Shown here: one piece after another, positions 1 to 12,310 of the stretch
How the letters are laid out: every line of letters begins with the position of its first letter
How positions within the stretch are numbered: position 1 is the first letter of the stretch
Assembly: GCA_949987695.1 (NCBI GenBank)
Contig: OX465290.1
Span: forward strand, 148,260,633-148,324,632
From: Merzomyia westermanni
Lineage: Eukaryota; Arthropoda; Insecta; Diptera; Tephritidae
Reading direction: 5' to 3'
DNA length: 64,000 nt
Program-made: the position numbers and the translations under genes
The notes under the pieces: model-generated
Told to the model about the DNA's origin: nothing
The model's database searches: none
The model's input: the letters and a program-made list of their open reading frames with translations, nothing else

Positions 1-282
1 AACTTCAATAAAATATCATTGTAAGCCCTAAGAAATATCGCTGTGCTTTGGTGTCTTAATAAGGTATTTTTAATTAATTTGGCTTCCCTAATGGCTAAGC
101 TAATGTAGCGCGCGTATCTGTCAGCAATTGCCTATTTTATTATGAAAATTCTGCTGCGGTACGCGTATTTTATATCAAATTAAAAAGTATACTTTAAAAA
201 AAAAAAAGAAATAACTGTATTGATTTTGTATACCTATAATATTATATTAAATTAGTCAATTGTTCTTAAGGAAATATATTTT

Positions 283-720
283 TTCGGGTTTGAAATGTAC
301 TTTTGTGAACCAGAAAATGTACTTTAACCTCACTAAATGTTCTTAAGAAAAGAACCATTTCGGTTTGAAAAGTTGTCAATGTACCTAAGGTTCAACAAGT
401 GTACTGTAGACGGAACAATTTTGGTTTGAAAACGGTCAATGATCATTACGTTCTCCAAGTGTACTTTAAAAAGAACAATTCCGATTTGGAAAGTTGTAAA
501 TGTACTTTATTTTCACCAAATGGTCAAAGATCATTACGTTCTCCAAGTGTACTTTAAAAAGAACAATTTCGTTTTGAAAAGTTGTCCGGTTTGGAAAGTT
601 GTAAATCTACTTTAGGTTCACCGATTGTACTTTAAAAAGAACAATTTAAATTTTAAGTCCGTTACGTACTTTTTGTTCTACAAATCTTCTATATAAGGCA
701 CAATTGCATTTTGGAGAACT
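283..720. repeat. Degenerate tandem repeat, 60-87 bp unit
   Basis: Words such as 'gaacaatttcggtttgaaaa', 'gttgtaaatgtactt' and 'ccaagtgtactttaaaaaga' recur in the same order and orientation. The stretch starting 'atcattacgttctccaagtg' occurs at about 442 and again at about 529, giving an exact 87 bp step. Other units are nearer 60 bp, so the array is an old minisatellite with internal deletions. There is no coding potential. Confidence 0.6.
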
Positions 721-1885
721 TTAAATTCTCTTTGATGTTATCAAATTTGCTTAAGAACTATCAATGGTACTTTGGAAAAGTTTGTGACTTCGGGATATGT
801 CCTTCAATACTATCGCTATGCAAATCGTTGTAATTTTACTCTAATAACAATTAAAAAAAATTCAAATATTCAGGGAATATTCAGGGAATATTTGATTTTT
901 TTTAATTGTTATTTTTTTTTTTAATTGTTATTTTTTTTTTAATTGTTATTTTTTTTTTAATTTGAAGTTCAAAGCTCGAATTTGGGGTTGACTAGTTGGA
1001 CTTGCTGGTCATGCACGTTTCGAGGTAAATAGCTAACGACAAGTTCACTTCGGGGTATATATACGTACGCGTTAGTGTGTTAATCGATATACTCATACAT
1101 TTAAATGCAGGCCACTTGTGCGAGTCAGCAGCCAGTTTTGGCGATTTAAACAATGAACATATACTATTACGAGAATACTTATGCGAGCGCACAACCACAC
1201 AAACACACATGTGCAAGTATTTATGCCAAAGCAAAGTGCACTTGAATATAAACTCACATTTGAAATTGTTGCTAATATTTTTGAAATTTTTGATGTAAGC
1301 CATTGTTGTATGTAAATTGAATACCAACTACATATTTGCATATGAAATAGTATCGAGAGAAAGCGTGAGCAATATAAAATAGAAAGAGAGAGAAAAAGAG
1401 AAACAGTGAGTGCGTGCATGGCTGGCGTCATGTCAGTCATTTGTTAAATATTTACAAAACACTTACATATGTACATAAATATATTTGTATTTAAATGCGT
1501 AAGTTGTAAACACTTTTGTTGTCGACCAAAAATATGCAAATGTTATTTTATTTTATTATTGTTCTGCCAAACATATGAAATGCAAATATTTGACAATAAA
1601 CGAATACGAGCACAGTGAACGCATTGCGTAACACGAAAAACAATTTGCGGTCAAAAGTGTCGTTTTGCGCGTGTAACGATTATGAAAGAACACCAAAAAT
1701 GTCGAGTGTAATTAAAAAGCACAAAATTTTTCAGCCACTGGAAAGTGAAAAATTGCTGGCGAAACTAGTAAATGGCACAACATAAAAGTAAAATGCTCAA
1801 TGGTAATACCTTTTGCAGCACAAATTATTATATTTGGCTATTCATTTTGGTTTCACTCTTCACTGGTTATTCTTCCGCTTGAAGG
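721..1885. other. AT-rich intergenic DNA, no gene seen
   Basis: No credible gene. At about 901-962 a 20 bp unit (poly-T followed by aattgtta) is repeated about three times. The short overlapping ORFs at 992-1440 are on opposite strands, with no recognisable domain or codon signature. Confidence 0.5.
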
Positions 1886-2021
1886 TTAAAAAATAAAATA
1901 AAATAAACTTAAATAAAATAAAATAAAATAATATAAAATAAAATAAACTAAAATAAAATAATATAAAATAAAATAAACTAAAATAAAATAAAATAAAATA
2001 ATATAAAATAAAATAAAGCAA
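1886..2021. repeat. (AAAAT)n pentanucleotide array, left part
   Basis: Imperfect repeats of aaaat with occasional c or extra t substitutions run up to the start of a SINE at 2023. The same array type resumes at 2380, so the SINE either inserted into a pre-existing array or the arrays expanded from sequence beside it. Confidence 0.85.
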
Positions 2022-2022
2022 A

Positions 2023-2379
2023 GGCCGCCGTGGTGTGAAGGTAGTGTTGCCGGCCTACCACACCGAAGGTCCATGGTTCGAGCCCTGGTACAGGTAACAT
2101 CAAAAGTGATTTGAAAAAAGTTTTTCAAAAACGGGGTCGCCCCTCGGCAGTGGTTTGGCAAACTCTCCTAGTGTATTTCTGCCATGACAGGCTTCTCAGC
2201 AATAATTCGTCTCCTTTGTAGATGCCATTCGGAGTCGGCAAAAAACTGTAGGTCCCACCAATTTGTAGGGAAAATTCAAATCGGCACACCACAAATTGGA
2301 AGAGAAGCTTGGCGCAAAAATCTCTTAGGAGGTTTATGATGATATACCTGTTGTATATCGCGCCATAAAGAGAGAGAGA
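2023..2379 (+). mobile_element. tRNA-related SINE, copy 1
   Basis: About 355 bp matching three other copies in this window (38325-38679, 41251-41610, 59058-59412). The 5' head is tRNA-like: a 'ggccgccgtggtgtgaagg' start with a degenerate A box, then a good B box (ggttcgagccc, 2075-2085). The unrelated body ends in 'ttgtatatcgcgccata' and a short (GA)n tail instead of poly-A. Pol III promoter elements at the 5' end and multiple near-identical copies are the SINE signature. This copy sits between two AAAAT arrays, and I could not identify a clean target duplication for it. Confidence 0.85.
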
Positions 2380-2907
2380 AAATATATTAAAATAAAATAA
2401 AATAAAATAAAATAAAATAAAATAAAATAAAATAAAATAAAATAAAGTAAAATAAAATGAAATAAAATAAAATAAAATAAAACAAAATAAAATAAAATAA
2501 AATAAAATGATATAAAATACAATAAAATAAAATTAAATTAAATAAAGTAAAATAAAATATTGTAAAATAAGTTAAAATACAATAAAATAAATTAAAATAA
2601 AAAAAAAATAAAAAAAAATAAAATAAAATAAAATACAATAAAATAAAATCAAAGAAAATAAAATAAAATAAGGTAAAATAAAATAAAATAAAATGAAACG
2701 AAATAAATTAAAAGAAAATGAAGTAAAATAAAATAAAATAAAATAAAATGAAATAAGATAAAATAAATAATATAAAATAAAATAAAACACAATAGAATAA
2801 AAAAAAAATTAAAAAAAAATAAAATAAAATAAAATAAAATGAAATAAAATAAAGTAAAACAAAATAAAATAAAATAAAATAAAATAAAATAAAATAAAAT
2901 AAAATAA
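2380..2907. repeat. (AAAAT)n pentanucleotide array, right part
   Basis: About 530 bp of imperfect aaaat units, with scattered variants such as aaatc, gaaat and attaa. All ORFs here translate to Phe/Tyr/Ile/Leu runs, which reflect the repeat and not a protein. Confidence 0.9.
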
Positions 2908-5014
2908 CTTAGGGTTGCCATATAATCCTATTACACGTTTTCCTTTGTTAACCTGGTATTTTCTCGAGAGCCGTTGCCACATGTCTATTAATTTGTCTTT
3001 ATATCTTATCTGCTGCAATCTAGGTTTTCGTATTTAAGTGTTCCACTAAGGCTATTTTTCGAGCGTTGCCAGCTTTGTGAATTTTTATTTTATATAAACC
3101 AATATGGGTCTGAAAAAAATTATTTTACATTGTATTTCAATAAAAAAAAATCTGGGTACTGTTCCCACACAATGTTGCCACGTGATAATAATATACATAT
3201 ATAGTTTTTAAAAGCGGAATATCCCGAAAACTAATTTAACAAAATTAATTAATTATTAATTATCTCATGTATACACTGATGCTAAGTACAAAAACTTGTA
3301 GAATATCTGCTTTTATTAATAACCTTGCAAAAACAAAATTATCTGGCAACCTCTACAATTGGCAAGCAAGTCGGTAGCTCAGTTGCTCTTTTATTAAAAA
3401 ACGTGCTTAGCAAGTAGCTTTATTCGCCGTGCCACATCATTGCACATCACAACAGACATTTTTTTGACACATAACCGGTGCTCCGTTGGAGAATGAGATA
3501 ACTTCAATAGCAGAGCGCTGAGATCAATGCCATTTTAGTAGTCAATAAAATGCGGGTCATGTTTTTCAATGAAGTAAAAAACCATTAAATTTTGAATTCA
3601 GTGAACTTAAAATGTTTAACTGAACTAATAAAATCATTTTACGGGCTTTTCCTTTTTAATGGATCAACTGAGATTTGCTTCGAATTGAAGGAATTTACGC
3701 CAGCTTGAAAAGCTTATAAAATCCGTACGGGAGGAAAGAAAGAATTGTAAAACGATAAGCTTTTAAAGTTGACATGTTCACACGCATAAATACAAATATA
3801 CGGTGTTGTACTACGCTAGCCTTCCCAACCTCCCGCTGATCAACCGTCGTTGTATTCGTCAGTGCGCCACCCTACGCTTTCACAAGAAAAAATTTCTTTG
3901 GGTTTTGCTGCTGCTTTGATTGCTTGTAAATCTTTGCATTGGCTCTTGCGTCTTAAAGATAAAGTCAATAAAACGAAAGCGGATATTACAGACACCATAC
4001 CGCAGCAGTAAAATAGCAATGCAGTACAGGATACACCAATAGGCACAAGGGTTACCTACAAATACAAGCGCGAATGAAAGAATGTCATATAAAATTTGGT
4101 GAAATCAAAATAACGACAATGGATATTGAGAGCCAACAGAACGGTGGCTAAGAGACGCTATGGACGCCATGAAAGTCAACAACTCAAGCGAGGAAGCGAC
4201 AGACGCAACCAATCGACGAAATTGGTTGGCAAAAGTGAGAAAGAGGCGCCGGCGGCAGGCAGTCAATAAACACACAAATGAGAAACGTGAAAACATTTCC
4301 GGTGGCTAAAAGGATATTTGGACTTGCGTGAGCTTCGGTGACAGGGAAAAGGGTTGAAAAAAGGCGAGATTGCAGTGAAGTAAAGAGTAAAACGTGTGCG
4401 GAAAGTAGGTTGGTCAAAAAAGAAAAGCAAAAAGTTGTATTGAATTTCAGAAAGTGGCTGAAATTGTTAGCCGTAATGATGAGCCACGCCATAGCATGTG
4501 GACGCAGGAGATTATGTGCGGTAGACGTGAGTACAGAAGTTTGTGATGCGCCAAAGTGAAAATGAAACACAAAGCCAGGCGATATCGTAGATGACCGTGC
4601 GTTGCTTGATTGAATTCAAAGTATGCCTTCAGGCGTTGGTTGTAAGTAGATTTGTAAAGTTCGTGCTTTGGTAATTGAAGATGTACAAAGCATTTACGAG
4701 GGAAGGTACAGAAGGTCCAGTTATTGGAGACTAAGAGTTTTGGGCTTATGGTGAACAAACTAGAAGTGAGCTATGGTCACAGACCGCTTAACGTCGAGAG
4801 ATGGGGCTTATTTCGATGCGAGCGGAAGATGAGGTAAACGTAAATCGGAGAAGCATGCCTTTTCTAGCATGCGCGGCTGTGTTGCGACATCTTTGATTAC
4901 TCGTAGCCCCAATCGCGGACTAGTATCCTAGATGTACTTCACTGAGAGAGGTTCACAATCAGCAGCGCAAATGCCCTATACCTAGTTTGTGCCCTCGGCA
5001 GGATTCAGCTAAGA
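2908..5014. other. Intergenic DNA, no gene seen
   Basis: No ORF with recognisable similarity. The short frames at 3840-4758 overlap on both strands and show no domain. Phrases resembling the 'ggttgccata / ggcaacctctac' repeat family appear near 2912 and 3340, weakly related to the satellite-like units at 31.3-32.4 kb. Confidence 0.4.
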
Positions 5015-5500
5015 AATCTCGCCTTCCTTCTTCTTTAAATGGTCATCTAACCGCCTGGGCGATTTTGACCGAGGGGTTCTCATATCCGAGGCTTTGTTGT
5101 TGAATTTCATTGGAACGTTGTTTTATGTGGTGGGTCCCAAACCCAACGCACAACCCGTTTCACGGGAGGTTGAATTCTATTACACGTTTGTATAGCGAGC
5201 CGCTTGATCCAAGACAGACGCCCGCTTGCAGCCGCACCACCTGGTGATCAGACGCTGCTGTTTGAACCCCCCCAGCAAGCCCTTAAACCGATTATGTCGG
5301 AGTGGCCTTACCAGGTTGTCGCCTTCTCACGTTTAGCTCACCACCAAACGGGTGTTCGGTGGTTACCCAGAGGATACTTGGGCGCAAAGCCCGGAAGTAG
5401 TGAGCTGCTTGAACCGTATGCAAAAGAATCGCTCTGGCCATTCCCAGGTGAATGGCGATCAGAAACTTTCCCCACTTGCGTGGACTTCTGCACACGGCCC
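5015..5500 (-). mobile_element. Non-LTR retrotransposon 3'-end fragment, copy A
   Basis: This segment is repeated almost base for base at 22408-22890, sharing for example 'tttcattggaacgttgtttt', 'ccgattatgtcggagtggcc' and 'gaatcgctctggccattccc'. One border is constant ('ttcttctttaaatggtcatc') and the other is where the copies diverge, as expected for 5'-truncated retrotransposon copies read on the minus strand with their 3' end at about 5015. The 3' border also shares words with a reverse-transcriptase relic at 34.9 kb. I cannot name the clade. A long SINE is the alternative. Confidence 0.55.
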
Positions 5501-6570
5501 CACCCTCTTCTGCACACGGCCCACCCTCCTCGCCTTCCTTAATCTTGAAAAATATCCGCAGACTTACTTGACTGCCGCATAGCAAGAAAATCGTGAAGAA
5601 GGTATACAAAAACCTTCGAATTAAGTTAACACGACAAGAAAACGTGCATGGCCGAAACATAACATCAAAGCGACAGGATACATACAGATCAATAGTAGAT
5701 TGACAGAGAGGACAACCGCATGACTTTATTCAACCCGCTTATGGTCTACAGTGAGCACCACCGCTGTCCGTTTCAGGTCAGTGCATTTTCAACCTTTAAT
5801 GATTGTTGTGAAATTGTATACCCAGTTGCAATAAGATGGACTTAGCTGGTACGTATACATTCCTTTATTAGTTTATTGGCGCTTAATAGTTTAGATGATT
5901 CTGGCCTTTGCGTTTCAAAGTAGTCAGTAAACCCTTTTTAGCCATAGCTCACCCCAATAAGAAACACCGAATCAGTTCAAATAATTCTACTTGCTCTCGT
6001 GTCAGTTGTCGACTCAGCCTTCTTCTGCTGCCTGATTTGGCTGTTCACAGAAAGCCTTCTCAACTAGCTTCTACACTTCAAGTATTATAAATGTATACAA
6101 TTGGAGCGCACTAGCGAATTCCATTTCTCTTAACGCCAGCATTTTATAACGTATCTAGTGTCCTTGGCCACACCCCTCTCTGTGCCTTGTTCTTTGATCT
6201 TTTCCTTTATACATACATCTATCCCCGTATATACGATGGCTCATTCGCCCGTGCTATGGTTCATCAATTAATCGGTATCAGTAAACTTCTCCAACTTTCT
6301 ACCTATGCCAATCCATAGTTCGAGTTTTGTTTCTTTTGAACGATTTTGTAGCAACATATGGAAATAGGGTGTTTGGACCCCTTACTCTTTATTTAAAGAG
6401 GCGATTCAGAATTCTCAATAACAGTGTAATTTTTTGGAAAAATCATTAGAAAACTATTCAACAAACCCTTCCATCGCATCTAACTAAGCAAATGCCGATT
6501 AAATTTTGTAGAAGTTCGATTTTGTGACCCTTATCTGATTTCGACCGAATTTACCTTCTGAGTCCATGTG
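5501..6570. other. Intergenic DNA, no gene seen
   Basis: No gene or clear repeat. The first 50 bases repeat the 'tctgcacacggccc' motif at the border of the preceding element, a small local duplication. Confidence 0.4.
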
Positions 6571-7273
6571 TACATCGCTCCTTCCTTCTCAGTGTAACTA
6601 CTTATTCACCCAACTGCTTATTCATCCAATTTACTGCTTATTCATCCAACTGCTTATTCATCCAATTTACTTATACATGCCTCAAAGAGAGAAATTTATA
6701 TATCCGTACATGCATCAAAAATTTATCTTAGATGTTTTAGCCTGCTTGTCCGCCCAGTCTCTTCCGACAGCCAATCCAACCAACGATTCGTTATTCATCT
6801 ATGCGGCTATCCATACATTAGTAGGCTCGATTTTATGCGTTCATCCATGTATGAAGTTGTTTATCCATCTATCGTTATCTCTACATCTATCCATATGTCT
6901 GTCGGTCCATCCATATGTCAACTAAAGCATCCTATGTCAATCCAGAGGTTTTTTCCACATATAGAAATCCGTTTATGAATACGTCCTTTTTATACATCCC
7001 TTTGTCGGTTTACCTATCTACCTACTCCTCCATCCATCCGTCTACTCATTATATCTGGCTATAAATACGTCCGCTTATACGTCCCTTCGTGGAATTATCA
7101 ATTATTCGTCTATCCACTCGTCTACTCGCTTACCCAATTCATCTGCTAGACCAATATTTCATCCATTCATCAAATTCATAATACGTCCATTTTCATTTTG
7201 TCTATGTCCCTAGCTGTTATTTCATTTGGCAATACATCCAGAATTTTGTTGTCCTCATATCCATTCGTCTTTC
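6571..7273. repeat. Degenerate CATC/ATCCA repeat, left of mariner A
   Basis: Dense, irregular recurrences of 'ttattcatccaactgc', 'tccatccatccgtctac' and similar words run up to the TA at which mariner A is inserted. The same composition resumes at 8589. ORFs through it are repeat artefacts. Confidence 0.65.
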
Positions 7274-7275
7274 TA

Positions 7276-8586
7276 CAGGGTGGCTGATGAAAGCCGCTAC
7301 CAAAAAAAAATTAAATAACTTTTTTTCTATTTAATGAATCTGGTTAATTTTTATTTTTATTTTGCAGATTGACTTTTACATTTAACAAAAATGGATAACT
7401 GGGACACTGAAACAAGAATTTGGATTGTCCGCCGCTATCACGCACTGGAGTCCGTAGTTTCGGTTCAAAGGGAGTATAGGCGCACGTTTGGCGGCAATCC
7501 CCCGAGCAGATAGACCATAATAAGACTTGTAAACAATTTTGCCGAGCATGGGACAGTCAACAGAAGACGTTACCATCGAAACCCTTCAGTTCGAAAGGAG
7601 GAAACAATCGCTGCTGTAGCTGCTGCCATACAAAACAATCCACGTGTTTCGACAAGAAGCTTATCTGCTCAAATGGGTGTAAGCAGACAGTCATTACAGT
7701 CAATTATGCACAAAGACTTGTTCCCATATAAAATTCAAATGGCCAACAAACTGAACGCTGCAGACTTGCCGATTCGCTTGGAATTTTGCCAGAAGATGCT
7801 TCAAATGGTGGAAGAGGATGGAAACATGTTGAACTGTCTTTTCATGTCTGACGAGGCCCATTTCGATTTAAACGGCAACATAAACAAACAAAATTGTCGA
7901 ATATGGAGTGCTTCCAACCCACAGATACTCCATGAGACGAAATTGCATCCACTTCGTGTCACAGTGTGGTGTGCAGTTTCATCACGCTGCATTGTCGGGC
8001 CCTACTTCTTCGAAGAAAACGGTCACACCGTTACGGTTACTGGAGACCGTTACTTGAGCATGTTGAGAGAGTTTTTCTATCCAGAATTACGCCGAATAAG
8101 AATTTCTTTCAACTCTGTGTGGTTTCAGCAAGATGGTGCAGCTCCTCATATAGCCGAACCTGTTATGACAGAATTGCGACGAAAATTTCCCAATAAGCTG
8201 ATATCCAGAAACTCCACATTCCGTTGGCCACCCAGGTCGCCTGACCTTACTGCACCTGACTTTTTCTTGTGGGGTTATTGCAAACAGGAAGTCTTCAAAG
8301 CAAAACCAACAAATTTGAATGAACTAAGGCAATCCATTCGAGAAACAATTGCGGCTATTCCTGTCTCAACTCTCCAAGCAGTAATGAACAACTTTTTGGT
8401 AAGATGCCGCACATGCATCGACGAGCAGGGGGGGCATTTAAATTCCATTATTTTTAAAACTAATTAAGCTAGTATATTTAATAAAATTTAATGAGCTTTA
8501 ACATGAATAAAAGAAAAATGAATTCCATACACTGGAAAAAAAATTATTTGAGTTTCTTAATGTAGCAAAATTAATCAGCCACCCTG
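7276..8586 (+). mobile_element. mariner-like DNA transposon, D41D ('rosa'-like), copy A
   Basis: A complete 1311 bp element. It is bounded by terminal inverted repeats starting cagggtggctgat, perfect for 13 bp and then imperfect to about 25 bp with a shared gctac. A TA dinucleotide follows on each side (7274-7275 and 8587-8588), the standard target duplication of the Tc1/mariner superfamily. One transposase frame on the plus strand fills the interior. The element sits inside a degenerate CATC repeat. Catalytic spacing (see the transposase entry) places it with D41D elements, a group first known to me from tephritid flies; that placement is from family knowledge, not from a search. Confidence 0.93.
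7391..8467 (+). pseudogene. mariner transposase with one nonsense codon, copy A
   Basis: A cut-and-paste DDD transposase that would bind the terminal repeats and move the element to TA sites. The frame runs from the ATG at 7391 to the TAA at 8465-8467, 358 codons, broken only by a TAG at 7511-7513 (codon 41). In copy B the matching position is a Gln, so CAG to TAG is likely. No frameshift is seen. Downstream features are intact: a second helix-turn-helix near codons 85-120, then the catalytic aspartates D154 (SDEAHF), D248 (WFQQDG) and D290 (APDFFLWG). There are 41 residues between the last two. The body from an internal ATG at 7673 remains open but lacks the N-terminal DNA-binding part, so activity is unlikely. 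Confidence 0.9.
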
Positions 8587-8588
8587 TA

Positions 8589-8765
8589 TTTGTACATCTA
8601 CTCACACATCATTTACTCGTATATTCATTCCTCCATCAATCCACCCATACCTCCGTTTATTCATTAGTCCATCCAACATCTAAGGCATGCGTTCGTCTAT
8701 TAATCTGCCGATAAACTTGCTCACCTTTCGGGCTTTCAATCCGCACGTCTAGGCGTCTATCCACC
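8589..8765. repeat. Degenerate CATC repeat, right of mariner A
   Basis: This continues the 'tcctccatcaatccaccc' type composition seen left of the transposon, showing that mariner A split one repeat block. Confidence 0.6.
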
Positions 8766-10139
8766 TGAGATTTTTTTCACCCTACAACCGGGTATATAGC
8801 AACTGCTTACATACAAGTCACGGATTTTTTACTCAATTTTTTCTTCATTTTTATCTTCTTCCTCTTCCCTCGCCATCTTATGCCTCGTTATCTTACCACC
8901 TCCTTTTCATTTTGACTACTCCTCCTTTTTTTTACGTTTATCCTTTTTCAGCTGCTCATTTGCTACTGTCAATTTTACGTGTGTCTAGCTCTTAAGTAGG
9001 CGAATATCCCATGATAAGTAATACAAATACAATAAAATCAGACACTTTTATGTTTGCTTTTCCGTCTTCGCCTTATTCTTCTTTTTCCATACTCTTTCAG
9101 GCGAATGATTTATTATATGGGAAGCCTATCGGCGAATTGTCAGCGTAAAAGTGTCAGCGGGAATGGTAATAATAATAATAATAGTTATAATAAAACATAA
9201 AAAAATGTGTCATGAGCGAGATACGTAAAAATAGCATTCGAAGCTTGAACAGCTATAAAAACACGAATCGTTCTGACACCATTTTTCTCGTTTCACCATC
9301 ATCATTATCACTGGGTATTGAAAGTGTCAGTTGATGACCACAAACATTTGTCAAGAATTTTATGATGACACGCGCATTTGTAGAGGCAGGCGGGGGGGGA
9401 GTAGTTATGTAAATATATACTATAAATCAGTCAAGAACATAAAAAAATTAGTAGTTTTCTTAAAATATTGATATTAATAGGGCGCTAGTGCCAGAAATAT
9501 CAGTTAAGAACTACTGGTTCGAGGATATCTAAAACTAAATCAGAATTAGGCGGGATTACTGTTTTTTTTACTTTTTCTGTTACAGTATTCATGTATACAA
9601 ATGAGCTCAAGGCCAAGAATAATACTTTTTTTCTATGGAAATTCTTATTGTTTTTATTTTTTTAACAATAATTTTTTTAGTTAATTATTAAAAAAGAAGG
9701 AAGAGACAACCCTCATATGTCTTTCGATGTCAAATTGTCACATAGTTGGAATCGACCCCTTCCTTCTTCAACTTTTCCTATGAGAATTCTAGTTAGCCTG
9801 CTTGCCATCACATCCAACACAACTCTCGGAAGAGGTGTGAGTACACAACTTCTTCCACAGCCTTTTAGGCAAAACCTTCAATTCAGCACTATTTTCCCTT
9901 TTCATGTTAAATTGACATTTTATGCCAATGAACGCATTGATGGACACCGTTTGATGACTAGTCTTGTGTCTAAATATTACTTTGAAAGGACATGCGATAA
10001 TGAAGTTCATGCGATAAGCGCAAATCATCCTTTTGTAACAACAAAAAATGTTTTAGTGCTAAATTCTATTAGAGATAGCAGAGGCAACGTTGTCTGCGTA
10101 GTGAAATTGATAAAGTGTAATGTTGGTAAATAGCATTAA
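8766..10139. other. Intergenic DNA with one unrecognised 138-codon ORF
   Basis: No established gene. An ORF on the plus strand at 9717-10133 starts with ATG and encodes 138 residues. It shows no domain, signal peptide or repeat that I recognise, and a competing 79-residue frame lies on the other strand; I treat it as probably non-coding. At about 9595-9690, 'gagctcaaggccaagaataa' and the following bases match, in reverse, a segment at 51.2-51.3 kb, so this part is a dispersed repeat. Confidence 0.35.
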
Positions 10140-11716
10140 ATGTGTTTCGGTAGGCACGCACAGGACTTAAGTGTGATACTCGTATGCTTAAAAGCTTCTT
10201 GAGTGGGAAAAGTGTTTAGGAATGGATTTGAAGGTAATTTTATTGATGCTATTAACTTAGCCACTAAGTATATTATTGTTGATTTCTATTGAAATCAAAT
10301 TACCGCAATCTTAAATCATTTTCAAAAGCTCTTAAGCTCTAATGTTGTAAGGCAGGGAATTGACCTGTACACTTGTTAAAAATTAGCTGCAAGTTTAATT
10401 GACAAAGAAAGTTTTTAACTTTTAAATTGAGCTTTTATTAAATTTCGTATCTAATCATTAAGCTTTCCCCAAAAGTTTGCTTAAAGTAAAAAATATAGCA
10501 ATAATGGCGTACTGGTTCTGAAAAAAGTTTAAAAAGTGTTTGAAAACTCTAGTGAGCTTTTACGTTAGAGCTTTTTACTTAAAATTGAAAGCTTTTGTTG
10601 AAGTTCCACATAAAAATCATTAACTCATAATAATCATAAGATTATATATGCAGTTTCGAGCTTTTAAATATGTGCATAAGCTTTCTAGCTTTTTATTGAT
10701 TCTTCCATATATACGTACTACATTTCCTGTCTTCACTATAAGGGAAAGTTTCTATTACTTTACAAAATTTAAGGAATTTTATGTTTTCTATTCGATTTTT
10801 GGAAACCCTTGTACGCTTTTAACAAATTTTTTTTCTCTTCTAAAACCTTAGGAAGTTTTTAAAATATTTTGTTCGTCCTCTGAGCTGTAAATCGCAAGTA
10901 ATGCGTAAAATCTTAATTGTGTCAGCGGGTATAGCTTTAGTAAACTTTATGGAGCTTTTTTTTCTGTCAATACCTCTATAAAATTTGTATAAAAAGGTGT
11001 GAAACTTGGTAGTTTTAAGCTTTTTTGTTTGAGCTTTCCATATTTTTTTTTTTTGAATTTTTCCTGCTTGGTACAAATAAGCTTCTATCGTTCTCTTGTA
11101 TTTGATTTACATATCTTGGATGGAGTACCTAAAGGTCAATGTATTCAAAAATTGGCTACTGGTCTACCTTACGAAACGGAAATTAGTATTGAAGTAATAG
11201 TATAAATAAGCTTTTATAGTGCTTTTAGTAAAACTCTTTGGAACCGGATTACACATTTTTTATATGGTTAACAAGGAAAGCTTATTTGTAAATTCGGAAG
11301 TACGATTTCATCAAAGTGAGATGTAGTGAGCTTTAAATTTCGTTTCCTGAACTTTTACTAAGCGTATATAGCAGAACATAAATTAGTTATTGAACTGAGT
11401 TAGAGAAAAATATTCTTAGAGCTGACTAACCTACTGTCTGAACCTTGACTACAATATTTCTATACTGATCAGAAGATAAGACCTTCTGCAACATATTTCT
11501 AGTGGTACTTAAAAATATTTTCGAAGCTTAAAATTAGATTTTAGCGTACTTTTTACCAAAGTATTTTTGAAGCGTTACTGACACCATATATTTGAACAAC
11601 AAATATAGAAAGAAGCTTTTATAAATTTCAAAGAGTCTTCCAGTTTAGTAACTTAACTTTATCGGAGCTTTTGTGAAAAGTTTTTTGAGAAATATGCATT
11701 GATACATAAAACAAAG
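10140..11716. repeat. AAGCTTTT-rich block, left part
   Basis: The words agctttt, aaagctt and gagcttt appear every few tens of bases on both strands (for example 'tttcgagcttttaaat', 'cataagctttctagcttttt', 'tagttttaagcttttttg'). The same composition continues at 19563-22000, so the BEL/Pao element interrupted a single low-complexity block. No gene is visible; the short ORFs here are repeat artefacts. Confidence 0.6.
11712..11716. repeat. Target-site duplication, left copy (CAAAG)
   Basis: Five bases, CAAAG, directly precede the left LTR and recur at 19558-19562 directly after the right LTR. A 5 bp duplication is normal for BEL/Pao integration. Confidence 0.95.
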
Positions 11717-12310
11717 TGTTAAATCCCGATGGGATTTTGATGTTGGAGAAAGGGAGAGAGGCTTGATAACTCACGTGATTGGGTATCTCAAGTTTTCGAA
11801 GAGAAAATGTAGAAAGATGTTTTCTAATTCAATATTAACACTGTTTATTCAAAACTAGTTCAAACGTTAATTTTCAGATTTCTGGCCTTAGTACTAAACA
11901 ACGATTGTTTTCTTTAAATGCAAATTACAATAATTACTTATTTACCGAGATCATTAAATGAATTCAAATTGTTTATGAAAGTTATGTTTAAACGAGAGAA
12001 AGAGATACTTATGCTGATGACTGCAACTGATGCTGGATACTTTGATTGTTGATGCTGAAGATTGACTGCTTCACTCGCTGCCGAAGATAGAAAAAATAAG
12101 AGGACGATCAATAGCGCTCAGCGCTTATATAGGCAACACTGGAAGCCAGTTCCAGTGTGCAGTAAATTTCCGTGGCTAATGCCATGAATGCAGTCATAAG
12201 CAAATGTAAAAATAAAAATGCAGGGTTGTAAGTGAGGTGCGTGGTGAACTTAAGTACGTGGATGTCACTTAAGTGCCACAGTGATTTAAGTGACGAAGAT
12301 CACTTAAACA
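11717..12310 (-). repeat. 3' LTR of the BEL/Pao element
   Basis: A 594 bp LTR, identical by eye to 18964-19557. On the minus strand it is the downstream LTR and supplies transcript termination. Its first bases on that strand also complete the stop codon of the small third ORF. Confidence 0.97.
11845..11850 (-). terminator. Candidate poly(A) signal in the 3' LTR
   Basis: The plus strand reads tttatt, which is AATAAA on the minus strand. It lies about 280 bases downstream of the LTR TATA box copy at about 12125-12131, a suitable place for 3' end formation of the retrotransposon RNA. Confidence 0.5.

Noticed and set aside
2075..2085. Possible tRNA gene from the B box in the SINE head
   Set aside because: The head does not fold as a complete tRNA that I can support and is present in four SINE copies with target duplications.
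2334..3018. Several minus-strand ORFs of 60-90 codons
   Set aside because: They translate the AAAAT array into Phe/Tyr/Ile/Leu runs; no protein.
9717..10133. 138-codon plus-strand ORF
   Set aside because: No domain, competing frame on the other strand and repeat sequence just upstream; kept only as a note in the intergenic entry.
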